DNA of 64,000 nt, taken from positions 25,801 through 89,800 of the forward strand of contig NZ_CANLVZ010000016.1 in assembly GCF_947494755.1 (NCBI RefSeq). The letters run 5' to 3'. The stretch comes from an uncultured Tateyamaria sp. Lineage in GTDB: Bacteria; Pseudomonadota; Alphaproteobacteria; Rhodobacterales; Rhodobacteraceae. Shown piece after piece: positions 1 to 8,248 of this stretch (within the stretch, counting starts at the first letter, position 1; each line of letters starts with the position of its first letter). The notes under the pieces are model-generated. The model made no database searches. It saw only the letters and a program-made list of their open reading frames with translations, and had not been told where the DNA came from. Position numbers and translations under genes: made by a program.

Positions 1-1
1 C

Positions 2-628
2 TCGTTCAACGCATTGCCGCCCGAAGGGGCCTACAAGGCGCTGCTGACGGGTGACGTCGATGCCAATATTCAGTCCATGCTTGTCGAACCGGGGCGTAAG
101 ATCGCTACCACCAAACTGCCCAGGGACAGGGCCGTCTACCTCTATGACAAACAGATGGAGGCGACGCTGAACCAGGTCAGCACCGATGCAGAACGCAATC
201 TGGTGCGGGCGGCCTTTGGTAATCGACCCACGACAGACATGACCCCGGCTGAACTCGAAAGCCATATCAGCACTCAACTGGATGCAGTCAAAACAGCGCG
301 CGCCGACGCCGCAGCGCAGGCTTGGGCCAGCGCGCAAACCACCGCACCTTCGGCCACAGAGCTCAACGCCAAGAAGCTGGCAGAGAAAACCGCCCAAGAC
401 GAACGCTTCACCAAGCTCGCGACCCGAACGCTCACCCAGGAACTGGGGGTGCCCGAATTTGTGGTTGCGGATCCCAATTGGGGCAGCGAGGGGGACCACA
501 ACCTGTTTGTCATCGCACCCGACCCCCTGACAGGCGAACCCAAACTGTGGCAAAAGTCAGTGATGTCGGGGGGCCTCTGGCCTCTGGGCGATGACTGGCT
601 GAAAGCAAACTGGCGCGTCGAAGACTGA
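2..628 (+). CDS. Unrecognised protein, 3' end only
   Basis: The reading frame is open from the first bases of the window to a TGA, so the gene begins upstream and only about 208 codons are visible. A TTG at base 14 could start translation, but the in-frame residues before it (SFNAL) make truncation by the window edge more likely. The visible part is soluble, with an alanine-rich helical stretch in the middle and a compact tryptophan-containing end around VADPNWGSEGDHNLFVIAPD. No family was recognised. A smaller gene follows on the same strand 32 bases downstream. A T6SS cargo protein followed by its immunity protein is one possible reading given the surroundings, but nothing in the residues proves it. 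Confidence 0.6.
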   Translation, partial: SFNALPPEGAYKALLTGDVDANIQSMLVEPGRKIATTKLPRDRAVYLYDKQMEATLNQVSTDAERNLVRAAFGNRPTTDMTPAELESHISTQLDAVKTARADAAAQAWASAQTTAPSATELNAKKLAEKTAQDERFTKLATRTLTQELGVPEFVVADPNWGSEGDHNLFVIAPDPLTGEPKLWQKSVMSGGLWPLGDDWLKANWRVED

Positions 629-660
629 TGCCAACACTTGAACTCGAAAGGTAGCCAAAC

Positions 661-1104
661 GTGGACCTTCCCCCGATCGACCTGATGCTAGATATGACCG
701 GCGCGCCCATGGTGCGGGTCGATACCGCGCAGGAATATACCGATATCGCGGCCCTCTTTGGGGACGTGCCGGCATTGCAGCAACCTGCCAACGCCGAAAC
801 CGCAGCCAAGGCGGTGAACCACCTCGCCGAGGGGTTCAACTTTGGGGTCATCCTTGACCCGCAAACCTTCAGCACCGCGTATTTCGAACGCTACGACGCC
901 GAGGAAGACGCCGAATGGCAGCAAGGGCAAAGCCGCCTACGGGACTTTGGCAAGCCGGACCTGTCACACCTGACCCCGCCGCAAGTCAGCGACGGCACCC
1001 TCGTGTTCTTCGCCGATGACAAGTATCTGGGGCTGGCCTACCGGGTGACGATGCCGTTTGACACGACCATCCCCGACTACCAGCCCGTGCCGATGGGCAA
1101 CTAG
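661..1104 (+). CDS. Small unrecognised soluble protein
   Basis: A 147-residue ORF starting at GTG, with an AAAGG ribosome-binding site nine bases upstream, and ending one base before the stop of the convergent gene on the other strand. It is acidic, has no signal peptide or membrane segment, and shows no recognised motif. It follows the truncated gene at the left edge closely enough to share its transcript. Size, acidity and position would suit an immunity or adaptor protein for the upstream gene product, but this is inference from position only. Confidence 0.6.
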   Translation: MDLPPIDLMLDMTGAPMVRVDTAQEYTDIAALFGDVPALQQPANAETAAKAVNHLAEGFNFGVILDPQTFSTAYFERYDAEEDAEWQQGQSRLRDFGKPDLSHLTPPQVSDGTLVFFADDKYLGLAYRVTMPFDTTIPDYQPVPMGN

Positions 1105-1105
1105 G

Positions 1106-2686
1106 TTACGCCGCCTTTGCCAGCACCGCATCCACTTCGGCCAAGGCCGATGTGGCCGTGCCGGTCACACTGACGGTGGTAAAGCCGTTATTGGCGTCCA
1201 CATCCTTGAAGAACGGAGTCTGCAACTCGGACTGATACTCGGCCAGCACCTTGCGGGCATCGCCCTTGAGGGTCTCACGGCGGGCGCCATCCGGCTCGAC
1301 CACCAGCGCTTCCAGTGCAGCCTCAAGCCGATCATCCAGCGACTCCAGATATGAGAACAGCGCCTTGGTGTCGTTGGCCATACCCGCGAACTCCTCGCCC
1401 TGACACACAGCCAGAATGGCGTTTTGCAGCTTCATCATCTCGGACTGCAACTGGGTGCGGGCCTTGGACCAGCCAAGGCGGGCGCGCACGAAGGGCACTA
1501 CGTCTGCCGGAATATCCTTTTCGGCATCGGTCTGCTCCGCCGCTTCGCCCTCGGCGATCAGTTTCTCAAGGCCGGGAACAACCTTCATCCCGTCCACAAA
1601 GGCACCCGTGTCCCCTTTTTCGGTAAAGAACGCCCAAGCGGCGCGCATCTTGCTGACGTCACCCATGTTGCGCTCAAGCAGGTTCATCACCGCAGGTTCA
1701 AGACGGGCACGGGCCGCGTTCCAGGCCTGACCGTCTTCGCTCGCATTTGGATCAGCAGCCTGTTCAGACGTCGGTTCGGGGCTCGCGGCCTCTTCGGACG
1801 GGGCCGCTTTGGTCTGCGCAGCAGAGACTTTGGTGATCGCCTCGCCCAAGGCTTTGGCCGTGGCCGCCGCTTTGGCAAAATCACCGCTTTCGATCTGGGT
1901 CAGCAACGCGGCATGGGCGGTTTCCAAACGGGTCTTGCCGTCGCCGTCCTGCAGTCCTTCGATCCGCTTGCCAAGGTTGGTTGCAGCGGTCTGCAACTTC
2001 ATCGCCATCGGATCGGCAGATGGCGGAGGGGGTGGCGGCGGTGCCGCAGCCTCTGCACCGTTGCCAAGTTTCGCAATGGCCTGTTCCAGCTTGCCCATCG
2101 TCGCATCGGCGGTGTCCAAATCCCCGCCCTTCAACGCAACGATAGCCGATTTGTACCCTTTGGCGAGCGGGGCCTGCGCCGCACTTGGCGCACCCTTGAT
2201 CGCACCCTGCAATGCCACGGCACGGGCTTTCAGCGCGTCGACACGTTCGGCGTCATCATTGCCCGACTCCGCCGGTGCAGCGTCCTCGACAACATCCGCG
2301 TCATCCGCGTCCATTTCAGGATCGGCGGGCAGATCCTCGATATCCTCTTCGAGCACATTGCCGTCTGCATCCAGAACGATCACGTTCATGGGGCATTTTT
2401 CAAGCTTGAGGTATTTCTTGAGCTTCTTGGCCATCTGCGGCAGTTCGCGGGTGCAGGTCAGCGACATGACCCGTCCCGTACTTTCCACCGTTCCAAAGCC
2501 CAGCTTGGTGCCTTCGCTCTCGGCGCGCGCCTCGCGGCCAATGACCTCAGGCTTTTTCTTGCGGTCGATATAGAACACATCGTCCTGCGGCGATCCGGCA
2601 GGGCAGTAGGCAAAGGACATGGCGCGCTTTTTTGACAGCTTCACCATCTTTTTCAGTTCGCCGCCCCGAAGTGACGTATCACCCAT
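1106..2686 (-). CDS. Unknown helical protein with internal repeats, T6SS-linked by position
   Basis: About 526 residues. An in-frame ATG exists at 2767, but the ATG cluster at 2686-2695 follows AAGAAGGG at good spacing, so translation probably starts at 2686. The N-terminal ~110 residues form a basic globular region (LKKMVKLSKKRAMSFAYCP). An acidic Asp/Glu/Ala segment follows. Next come two related helical repeats of about 60 residues, each with the pattern L..A...GDL..A.A....L..AI.K. The C-terminal ~200 residues are predicted helical. No signal peptide or membrane segment is seen. No family was recognised. Other lysine/alanine-rich helical unknowns lie in the main T6SS operon at 42788-44975, so it may be a structural, adaptor or cargo protein. 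Confidence 0.75.
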   Translation of the reverse strand: MGDTSLRGGELKKMVKLSKKRAMSFAYCPAGSPQDDVFYIDRKKKPEVIGREARAESEGTKLGFGTVESTGRVMSLTCTRELPQMAKKLKKYLKLEKCPMNVIVLDADGNVLEEDIEDLPADPEMDADDADVVEDAAPAESGNDDAERVDALKARAVALQGAIKGAPSAAQAPLAKGYKSAIVALKGGDLDTADATMGKLEQAIAKLGNGAEAAAPPPPPPPSADPMAMKLQTAATNLGKRIEGLQDGDGKTRLETAHAALLTQIESGDFAKAAATAKALGEAITKVSAAQTKAAPSEEAASPEPTSEQAADPNASEDGQAWNAARARLEPAVMNLLERNMGDVSKMRAAWAFFTEKGDTGAFVDGMKVVPGLEKLIAEGEAAEQTDAEKDIPADVVPFVRARLGWSKARTQLQSEMMKLQNAILAVCQGEEFAGMANDTKALFSYLESLDDRLEAALEALVVEPDGARRETLKGDARKVLAEYQSELQTPFFKDVDANNGFTTVSVTGTATSALAEVDAVLAKAA

Positions 2687-2867
2687 ACCCATCATTCCCT
2701 TCTTGTGATCGGCCCCGTTTGCCAAGGCTCGGATGTAAACGATTTTCCCGCAGGGGATAAACTGCAATATCTTTGTGCGGACAGCCTACATCATTCGATG
2801 CGCCTGACAAATCCAAAGGCAGGTCGATTTTGATTTATCATGTGGGCTTCAGCGGCAGCGCACGGGC

Positions 2868-3668
2868 CTAGCGGAAGACGCCCGAGCCACCAATCGACAG
2901 TTTGGGTTTCGGCTTGGCCGCAGGCGCTGCTGCACGCGGTGCCGGTGCGGGTGCCGGGGCACGCCGCGTGGTCGTGGTTGTCGTGCGCTGCGTTGTGGTC
3001 GCGCGCGGCGTTGGTGCGGGACGCGCCGCCGCCACAGGTGTCGGACAAGCCACGTCACCATTGATGATGATCGCCCGGAACAGGCCGTTGGACGGCTCGG
3101 GATTGTCCCACGTGACCGAGGCCAACTGCTGGAAATACTCGCCCACCGAACGGCGAGACCCCGGACCCCATGCCCCGTCGATACCAGAGCGATAGCAATT
3201 CATCCGTGCCAATTCGATTTGCAAGGCGCGGTTCAGCTGATCGGCTTCGGGGTCCAGATGCCCTTCTTCTATCAAACGGCGAAACAGGTCAGGGTTCTCG
3301 GCGCGCATCGCTTCGCGGGCGGCCAGATCATCGATGGAAAACGCGACCTCCTCCACCGTGGCCGGCAGCAGGCGTTCGATCCCGAACTCTTCTTCCTGCC
3401 CGGCTCCGATCACACCCAGGATAATGGACGGTTTTGGCAACGTCCCCGGGGTGCGCACAGCCGCTTGAATCACCCCTGCTGATTCGATCAGACCGCTGAA
3501 AACAGGACCGGTTGTGGCGCTTGGAAGGGCGGCCAGCACCAACGCGTCACCCTCAGAAGCCAATTCGATGCCGATCGGTTGGATATCAAGGCCCTGCGCG
3601 ACGCCAATAACCGGCGAAAACACGCCAGCCATCAAGGCAATCACCACATTTCGGCAGAACCGGGTCAT
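2868..3668 (-). CDS. Exported protein with peptidoglycan-binding-like domain
   Basis: About 266 residues from the ATG at 3668, which gives a clean signal peptide (MTRFCRNVVIALMAGV, cleavage near VAQG). An upstream ATG at 3698 also has a plausible ribosome-binding site (AAGGTG), so the start is uncertain. The mature protein has an unrecognised N-terminal part. Around residues 145-190 there is a stretch (LARMNCYRSGIDGAWGPGS) with the spacing of peptidoglycan-binding domain 1. The C-terminal tail of about 60 residues is rich in Thr, Pro, Ala and Lys, as in cell-wall-spanning linkers. It is probably periplasmic and attached to peptidoglycan. It sits near the ExbB/ExbD operon and a T6SS membrane-complex block, but a role there is inference. 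Confidence 0.75.
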   Translation of the reverse strand: MTRFCRNVVIALMAGVFSPVIGVAQGLDIQPIGIELASEGDALVLAALPSATTGPVFSGLIESAGVIQAAVRTPGTLPKPSIILGVIGAGQEEEFGIERLLPATVEEVAFSIDDLAAREAMRAENPDLFRRLIEEGHLDPEADQLNRALQIELARMNCYRSGIDGAWGPGSRRSVGEYFQQLASVTWDNPEPSNGLFRAIIINGDVACPTPVAAARPAPTPRATTTQRTTTTTTRRAPAPAPAPRAAAPAAKPKPKLSIGGSGVFR

Positions 3669-3941
3669 CGAAAGAGGTCTCCAAACGCCTGTTTTCATCT
3701 GTGTAACACCTTATGCGGCCTCACAAATGCCATGCAAGCAAATCATCCAAGAACCGGGGATCATCGCCCCGATCAGAGGGGGCGTTTCACGCAAATGCGT
3801 CAATTTTATGACTACCCCCGGTTGTAAGTTCCGATTTACAGCCCTCAGACCCCCGAAACTGTTGCAAAAAATCAGCGGAAAGCCGCAAATTTCAATGGGG
3901 TGACGATGAATTCCTAAGTACGGCATGCTATATCTTCTGAC

Positions 3942-4445
3942 ATGAAACGCGCCTTTTTTCTCTCGTTGTCCCTTGTAGCTTTTTCTGGCGGTGCAGGATT
4001 TGGTCTGTCGGCTTTGCACGACTACAGCTCGCCCGTCCGCACAGCGACGCTTGTTTCCCCGGATGTTCAGACGGACGCTGGTTCCGGCTTTGTGATCCCG
4101 GACTACGTGCCAGCATCGTTCACCGCGACGACATTTGCACCCAAACTTGGCGCACCTGCTGCCGACAGCGACGTGATCTCGCCCAAGCTGCGCACGCAGG
4201 ACGTGTCGAATATCCGGCCCCGTGGCCGGTCTGAGGCGGTCGCGATGCGCGCCGCTGCGGATGCACCCGCCGCACGCCTCGCCCGCCAACAGGTCGTGGC
4301 CCACACTGTGAGCTACACGCCAAACCGCCGGGCCAAGGCGAAAGCCCTCGCGCCCACCGGCTATACCACCTCGCGATCCTTCATTTCGGACGAAAGCGCG
4401 GCACCGCGCAACGCGCCGGACTACATCGTAGGCGTCTACCGCTAG
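3942..4445 (+). CDS. Exported protein of unknown function
   Basis: A 167-residue ORF with a typical signal sequence at its start (MKRAFFLSLSLVAFSGGAG). The mature part is rich in Ala, Ser, Arg and Pro and probably poorly structured, with no recognised domain. A longer antisense ORF (3711-4451) covers it but lacks a signal peptide or family resemblance, so this strand was chosen. The ATG lies in a roughly 270-base intergenic region that separates it from the divergent gene at 2868-3668, where a promoter is expected. It is followed by a GC-rich hairpin and another exported protein, and may belong to the same periplasmic set as the ExbB/ExbD operon. Confidence 0.65.
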   Translation: MKRAFFLSLSLVAFSGGAGFGLSALHDYSSPVRTATLVSPDVQTDAGSGFVIPDYVPASFTATTFAPKLGAPAADSDVISPKLRTQDVSNIRPRGRSEAVAMRAAADAPAARLARQQVVAHTVSYTPNRRAKAKALAPTGYTTSRSFISDESAAPRNAPDYIVGVYR

Positions 4446-4453
4446 GTGCATCC

Positions 4454-4469
4454 GCCCTCCAAAGAGGGC
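4454..4469 (+). terminator. Short GC hairpin after 3942-4445 gene
   Basis: GCCCTC-CAAA-GAGGGC is a perfect six-base-pair stem with a four-base loop, nine bases after the stop codon. A run of Ts follows only about 12 bases later (CTTTT), so it is at best a weak intrinsic terminator or an mRNA 3'-end stabiliser. Confidence 0.35.
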
Positions 4470-4558
4470 AGGCCCATCCGCTTTTGAGAGTTGACAGGTC
4501 AGAGCCCAAGACCGCTAATGCACGCAGCTATTAGATTGCAGGCATTTCGGGGGCTTTG

Positions 4559-4990
4559 ATGACGCGTTTTTTAACTGCCATGGCGGCAACACTTCTTATT
4601 TCAGGTGCTGCGGCACACGCACAGGACGCCACCCCGAACATTTCGCTGGAACTGAACCGGGCCACTGCCTCATCCGATGGGGGCTGCCAGGTGATATTCT
4701 TTGGCAAAAACGGGCTTGATCAGGATTTCGAGGAAGTCACCTGGCGCCTCGCGGTCTTCGGCGCGGATGGGGTGTTCCGCAACCTGCTGGCGCTGCCGCT
4801 TGGGTCGCTCAGCGCAGGGAAACGGCGGGTGGTGCAATACAACCTGCCTTCCGCCTGCACGGACCTGTCCGAAATCATCGTCAACGACGTGGCCTCTTGC
4901 GCGATCGCAGGAGGAGACACAGACAGCAGCGATGTGTGCCTGACCCAATTGACGGTGACATCGCGCACCGATATCGCCTTCGGCCTGTGA
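4559..4990 (+). CDS. Exported protein upstream of the ExbB operon
   Basis: 143 residues from the ATG at 4559 (a TTG three bases earlier is less likely). The N-terminus is a signal peptide (MTRFLTAMAATLLISGAAAHA, cleavage near AHAQ). The mature protein is small and beta-rich looking, with four cysteines (GGCQV, SACTD, ASCAI, DVCLT) that could form two disulfides in the periplasm. No family was recognised. It ends 24 bases before the ATG of the ExbB-like gene and is co-directional, so it very likely belongs to the same operon and may be a periplasmic partner of the ExbB/ExbD motor. Confidence 0.75.
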   Translation: MTRFLTAMAATLLISGAAAHAQDATPNISLELNRATASSDGGCQVIFFGKNGLDQDFEEVTWRLAVFGADGVFRNLLALPLGSLSAGKRRVVQYNLPSACTDLSEIIVNDVASCAIAGGDTDSSDVCLTQLTVTSRTDIAFGL

Positions 4991-5014
4991 TCCACGCATT
5001 TATCAGGAACAGAC

Positions 5015-5641
5015 ATGACCATCTTTGACCTTGCGACGTTCACCGTTTACGGCCTGCTCGGCTTTTTGTCCCTCGTGGCACTCGGCATCGGGCTTTACAA
5101 AGTCGGGCAGTTCGCCCGCATGGGCGTGGGACGGCGCAACGAGGCGGAAAAGATCCTCGATGACTGGCTGAACGGGCGCGCGGACGAGGCGATCACAGCC
5201 GCCGGGCAACGCCGCTCGGTCCTGTCACGGATCCTGCAAGCGGTGTTCTCGGGCATTCAGGCGCGGCCCACCGATGTGTCCTATGCCGAAGAACTCAGCC
5301 GCCAGACCGCCATCGTCGAACTCGCCACGATGAGCGAGCGGATGCGCGCACTGGATATGGTGGTACAGGCCGCACCCATGCTTGGGCTGCTTGGCACGGT
5401 TGTGGGGATGATCGACGCGTTTTCGGTGCTGGCTGTGACCGAAGGGGCGGTTGATCCGACGACGCTTGCGGGCGGTATCTATGTCGCTCTGACAACCACC
5501 GCCGCGGGCCTTGTAATCGCGCTGTTCGCCTTCTTCCTTGCCACCTGGCTTGAGGGTCGGATCGACCGCGAACGCAATATGATCGAGGCGCTGATGTCAG
5601 CAGCCATCCACGGACGGGTCGATCCGAACGCGGCCAACTAG
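5015..5641 (+). CDS. ExbB/TolQ/MotA-family proton channel subunit
   Basis: 208 residues with the ExbB/TolQ layout: an N-terminal membrane segment (about 9-30), a cytoplasmic loop rich in charged residues, then two further membrane segments (about 120-140 and 150-175). The stretch APMLGLLGTVVGMIDAF is the family's signature in the second segment. Such proteins form a pentameric inner-membrane channel that, with ExbD dimers, converts proton motive force into movement of a TonB/TolA-type periplasmic arm. Two ExbD-like genes and a TonB-like gene follow directly. The operon lies beside a second T6SS TssL/TssM block rather than beside an iron receptor, so the classic siderophore role is not implied by context. 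Confidence 0.9.
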   Translation: MTIFDLATFTVYGLLGFLSLVALGIGLYKVGQFARMGVGRRNEAEKILDDWLNGRADEAITAAGQRRSVLSRILQAVFSGIQARPTDVSYAEELSRQTAIVELATMSERMRALDMVVQAAPMLGLLGTVVGMIDAFSVLAVTEGAVDPTTLAGGIYVALTTTAAGLVIALFAFFLATWLEGRIDRERNMIEALMSAAIHGRVDPNAAN

Positions 5642-5656
5642 CAGGGTCCGCGTCGG

Positions 5657-6118
5657 ATGGCCTCCAAAAAGACACCGCTGCCGGAACGCCCAAGGCGCTA
5701 CCGGTTTGTGCTGACACCTCTGGCGGATGCCATGTTTCAGCTGCTGATCTTTTTCATGCTGTCGACCAGCCTGACACCTTACTCGCTGATCACGCTCAAG
5801 ACGGCCTCAGGCCCCGCGCCCGACGCCGAACAGGCCCAAACCGGCGGCACAGACGAAAGCCAGCCGCCGCCGCCCCCCGGCGTGGACGCCGACATCACCC
5901 TGTGGACTATCAACAACGGCACCGTACGCACCGCCGGGCAGGATTACGACATCACGCAACTGGCTGAGCTGGCGGATGCCATCGGATCACAGACTGCGGC
6001 AGGGTCGGTGGTGCTGATCGTAGGTGAAACAGCCCGGGTGCAGGACGTCGCCCAAGCGCTCGAAGCGCTTGAGGGGGCCAACGTGGCAGGTGTGCAAATC
6101 ACCCGCGAGGGGGCCTGA
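5657..6118 (+). CDS. ExbD/TolR-family protein, first copy
   Basis: 153 residues with the ExbD/TolR plan: a short basic cytoplasmic N-terminus, one membrane segment (about residues 18-38, LTPLADAMFQLLIFFML) containing the aspartate expected in the proton pathway, then a periplasmic domain. The linker after the membrane segment is rich in Pro, Gln and acidic residues. It follows the ExbB-like gene by 15 bases, and its stop is separated by one base from the ATG of a second ExbD-like gene. Two different ExbD-type subunits with one ExbB occur in several Gram-negative motor operons and may form a heterodimeric rotor. Confidence 0.88.
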   Translation: MASKKTPLPERPRRYRFVLTPLADAMFQLLIFFMLSTSLTPYSLITLKTASGPAPDAEQAQTGGTDESQPPPPPGVDADITLWTINNGTVRTAGQDYDITQLAELADAIGSQTAAGSVVLIVGETARVQDVAQALEALEGANVAGVQITREGA

Positions 6119-6119
6119 T

Positions 6120-6527
6120 ATGGCGCTCGCCCGCCTCCCCCAACGCCGCAAGGGCGCCGTCTTTGACAGCTCTTTGGCGATCATCAACATCGTGCTTTTG
6201 CTGATCTTTTTCTTTATCACCACCGGCTCACTGATGAGTTCGCGCACGGTCGAGGTGGCCTTGCCGGAAACCACCCGCCTGCCCCTTGATCTGCTGCCCG
6301 AACCATTGTTGATCGTGACGGGCGACATGGCGATGATGCTCGACGGGGCCCCCATCGAAACGGGCACTCTGGCCGCCGCCCTGATCGACAGCCCCACCGT
6401 CTATGTCCTGGCCGACCGTGATCTGGGCGCCGCCGCCCTTCTGGGCCTGCTCGACGCCGAAGAACTGATTGCGGTCGAAGTGCAGCTTGTCACGCTCCAC
6501 CTCAACACCGAGGACGCGCCGGAATGA
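6120..6527 (+). CDS. ExbD/TolR-family protein, second copy
   Basis: 135 residues starting at the ATG that lies one base after the previous stop; an in-frame longer version from 6024 would overlap the first ExbD and is not credible. It has a basic N-terminus, one membrane segment (about residues 16-36, SSLAIINIVLLLIFFFI) and a small periplasmic domain. At the site where ExbD carries its key aspartate the sequence reads FDSSLAIINI, so the acidic residue may be the aspartate of FDSS at the membrane edge. This copy could therefore be a less active partner. Its stop overlaps the start of the TonB-like gene (ATGA), indicating translational coupling. Confidence 0.85.
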   Translation: MALARLPQRRKGAVFDSSLAIINIVLLLIFFFITTGSLMSSRTVEVALPETTRLPLDLLPEPLLIVTGDMAMMLDGAPIETGTLAAALIDSPTVYVLADRDLGAAALLGLLDAEELIAVEVQLVTLHLNTEDAPE

Positions 6528-8230
6528 GCTTTCTGCCCCATGCCGCCTCCAAAGGCCTGACGTGGTACGGATCGCTTACTGCCTCGGCGCTCACCCATGC
6601 GGGTGTCGTGGGCTTTTTCATGTTTTCAGGGGCCGTCGCCTTTCTTCCCGAACCCGAGATTAACGAACCTGACGCACCTGAATTTGCCGTCAGTCTCGAA
6701 ATTCTGGACGCCGATATCGTGGACGAGGCCGAAGTGATCGACGAAAGCGCGGTGATCCCACCCGATGCCGTCGCGCTTGATCCCGACGATCTGGCCACCC
6801 TCGCCCCTGACGATAATGTGCTGGCACCTCTGGATGAGGACACGCTTGGCCCGCTTCAGGACGAGGCATTGGCCCCAAGTGATGACCTTGCCCTGCCCGA
6901 CGACGTCGCCGTGACAGAGCCTGAACTGGCCGAACCGGACCTGCCTGAGCCCGAAGTGATCGCGCCCGAGGTCCTTGAGCCGGACGTGACCGAGCCGGAG
7001 GCTGTGGACGCCGAAGTCACCGAACCCGAAGTGGTGGAACCCGAACCCACAGAGCCCGAGATTGTCGAACCCGAGATCGCCGATCTGCAACCCGAAGAGA
7101 CGGGGATCGAAGTCCCCGACGACACGCCCGCGACCCCGGAACCAGAGCCTGCACCGGCCCCCGAACCGCTGGTCGTGGCCCCCGAAGACCCCTCGCCGCT
7201 GGCCATTGATGGGCTCAGCCCCATTGACGACACGGTGCTGAATCCGCTGGCCGAAGGCGGCGCAGGCCCTCTGCCCGATGTCGGCCCCGAAGAAGGCGAC
7301 GCGCTGGTCCTCGCACCCGAACCAACGCCTGCGCCGGATGAGCTGGCCCTTCTTGCCCCGGAACCGACACCTGAACCCGCCCCAACCGTCGTGACACCTG
7401 ACGCGGACGCCCCCGCACCTGTCGCCTTGCCCGATCCAGTGGAACCAGAGGTGGCAAAACCCGAGGAGGCCGCCCCGGATGAGGGCGAAACCGCCGATAC
7501 AGAGCCTGAAATCACCGAACCCGATGGTGAGGGCGCGGGTGATGGCACCGCCGACGCCCCTGTGGTCCCCTCTGCGCCCGCTACGCGGCCTTTGCCCAAC
7601 CCTACGGCGTCAGACATCGCGATTGGCCAGTTGCTGCGCCGCATCCGCGCCACACCGCAACCGCAATGCACGCTCGCCCTGCCCCGCCGTGCTGGCGGCG
7701 ATCCGGGGGCCGGTGTGTCCTTTATCGGGGCCGATCTGGACGTGCTCGATGAACTGGCGGGGCGGGTTCTTGATGGTCTGGATTTCGAACCCATCCAGAC
7801 CCGCGAAGAGATCGATCTGCGCCAATGCGCCACGCTCGACGTGCTGCGCCAGTCCGACAGCTATCCCGCCAGCCGCATCGGCCTCGCGCTGGACAGCAGC
7901 AGCCTGGTCAGCGGGGACAGCCTGTCGGGCCGTGTGATCGGCGCAGAGGGGCTGTTTGTGACGCTGCTGCTGGTCGATGATAACGGCGTGGTGCAGGATA
8001 TGACGCCCTTCGTGCGGCTTGAGGGGAACACGCCGGTGTTTGAGGCCCCCGTGGCGCGCTCCGGCCCCAACCGGGCCACCCGGCAGATCCTGCTGGCCTT
8101 GGGCACCCAAGGCGCGCCTCTGGCCGTGACCGAGCGGATCGGGAACGTGGCACAGGACGTGTTCGCGCCCATCCCGGGCGAGGTGTTGCGGGCCATGGTT
8201 TTCGGGATCGCGACCTTCGACGTTCGCTAA
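6524..8230 (+). CDS. TonB-like periplasmic arm with long acidic Pro/Glu linker and PpkA-like C-terminal domain
   Basis: 568 residues. One membrane anchor near the N-terminus (about 17-41) is followed by roughly 310 residues very rich in Pro, Glu, Asp, Ala and Val with many EPE and EPEV units, in place of the Lys-Pro linker of classic TonB. The C-terminal ~200 residues are globular, but they are not recognisably a TonB domain. Instead they resemble the periplasmic end of the PpkA-like kinase encoded convergently next door: cysteines 382 and 435 match PpkA cysteines 518 and 570, and 54 residues from the second cysteine align without gaps with 18 identities by hand count. Placement directly after ExbB-ExbD-ExbD with an ATGA overlap supports a TonB/TolA-type role. 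What it pulls on is unknown. Confidence 0.8.
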   Translation: MSFLPHAASKGLTWYGSLTASALTHAGVVGFFMFSGAVAFLPEPEINEPDAPEFAVSLEILDADIVDEAEVIDESAVIPPDAVALDPDDLATLAPDDNVLAPLDEDTLGPLQDEALAPSDDLALPDDVAVTEPELAEPDLPEPEVIAPEVLEPDVTEPEAVDAEVTEPEVVEPEPTEPEIVEPEIADLQPEETGIEVPDDTPATPEPEPAPAPEPLVVAPEDPSPLAIDGLSPIDDTVLNPLAEGGAGPLPDVGPEEGDALVLAPEPTPAPDELALLAPEPTPEPAPTVVTPDADAPAPVALPDPVEPEVAKPEEAAPDEGETADTEPEITEPDGEGAGDGTADAPVVPSAPATRPLPNPTASDIAIGQLLRRIRATPQPQCTLALPRRAGGDPGAGVSFIGADLDVLDELAGRVLDGLDFEPIQTREEIDLRQCATLDVLRQSDSYPASRIGLALDSSSLVSGDSLSGRVIGAEGLFVTLLLVDDNGVVQDMTPFVRLEGNTPVFEAPVARSGPNRATRQILLALGTQGAPLAVTERIGNVAQDVFAPIPGEVLRAMVFGIATFDVR

Positions 8231-8248
8231 GCCAAGGCGGTCGGCTTA
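8228..8248. terminator. Inverted repeat between convergent stop codons
   Basis: TAAGCC and GGCTTA flank nine bases, and the two arms contain the stop codons of the TonB-like gene (plus strand) and the PpkA gene (minus strand). A six-base-pair hairpin at a convergent junction may end transcription in both directions. There is no T-run on either side, so this is tentative. Confidence 0.35.

Noticed and set aside
3711..4451. Minus-strand ORF of 246 codons opposite the exported protein at 3942
   Set aside because: It lacks a signal peptide, start signal or family, while the plus strand begins with a clear signal sequence.
6524..8230. Calling the arm protein TonB outright
   Set aside because: Anchor and position fit, but the C-terminal domain does not look like TonB and the linker is acidic rather than Lys-Pro, so only 'TonB-like' is supported.
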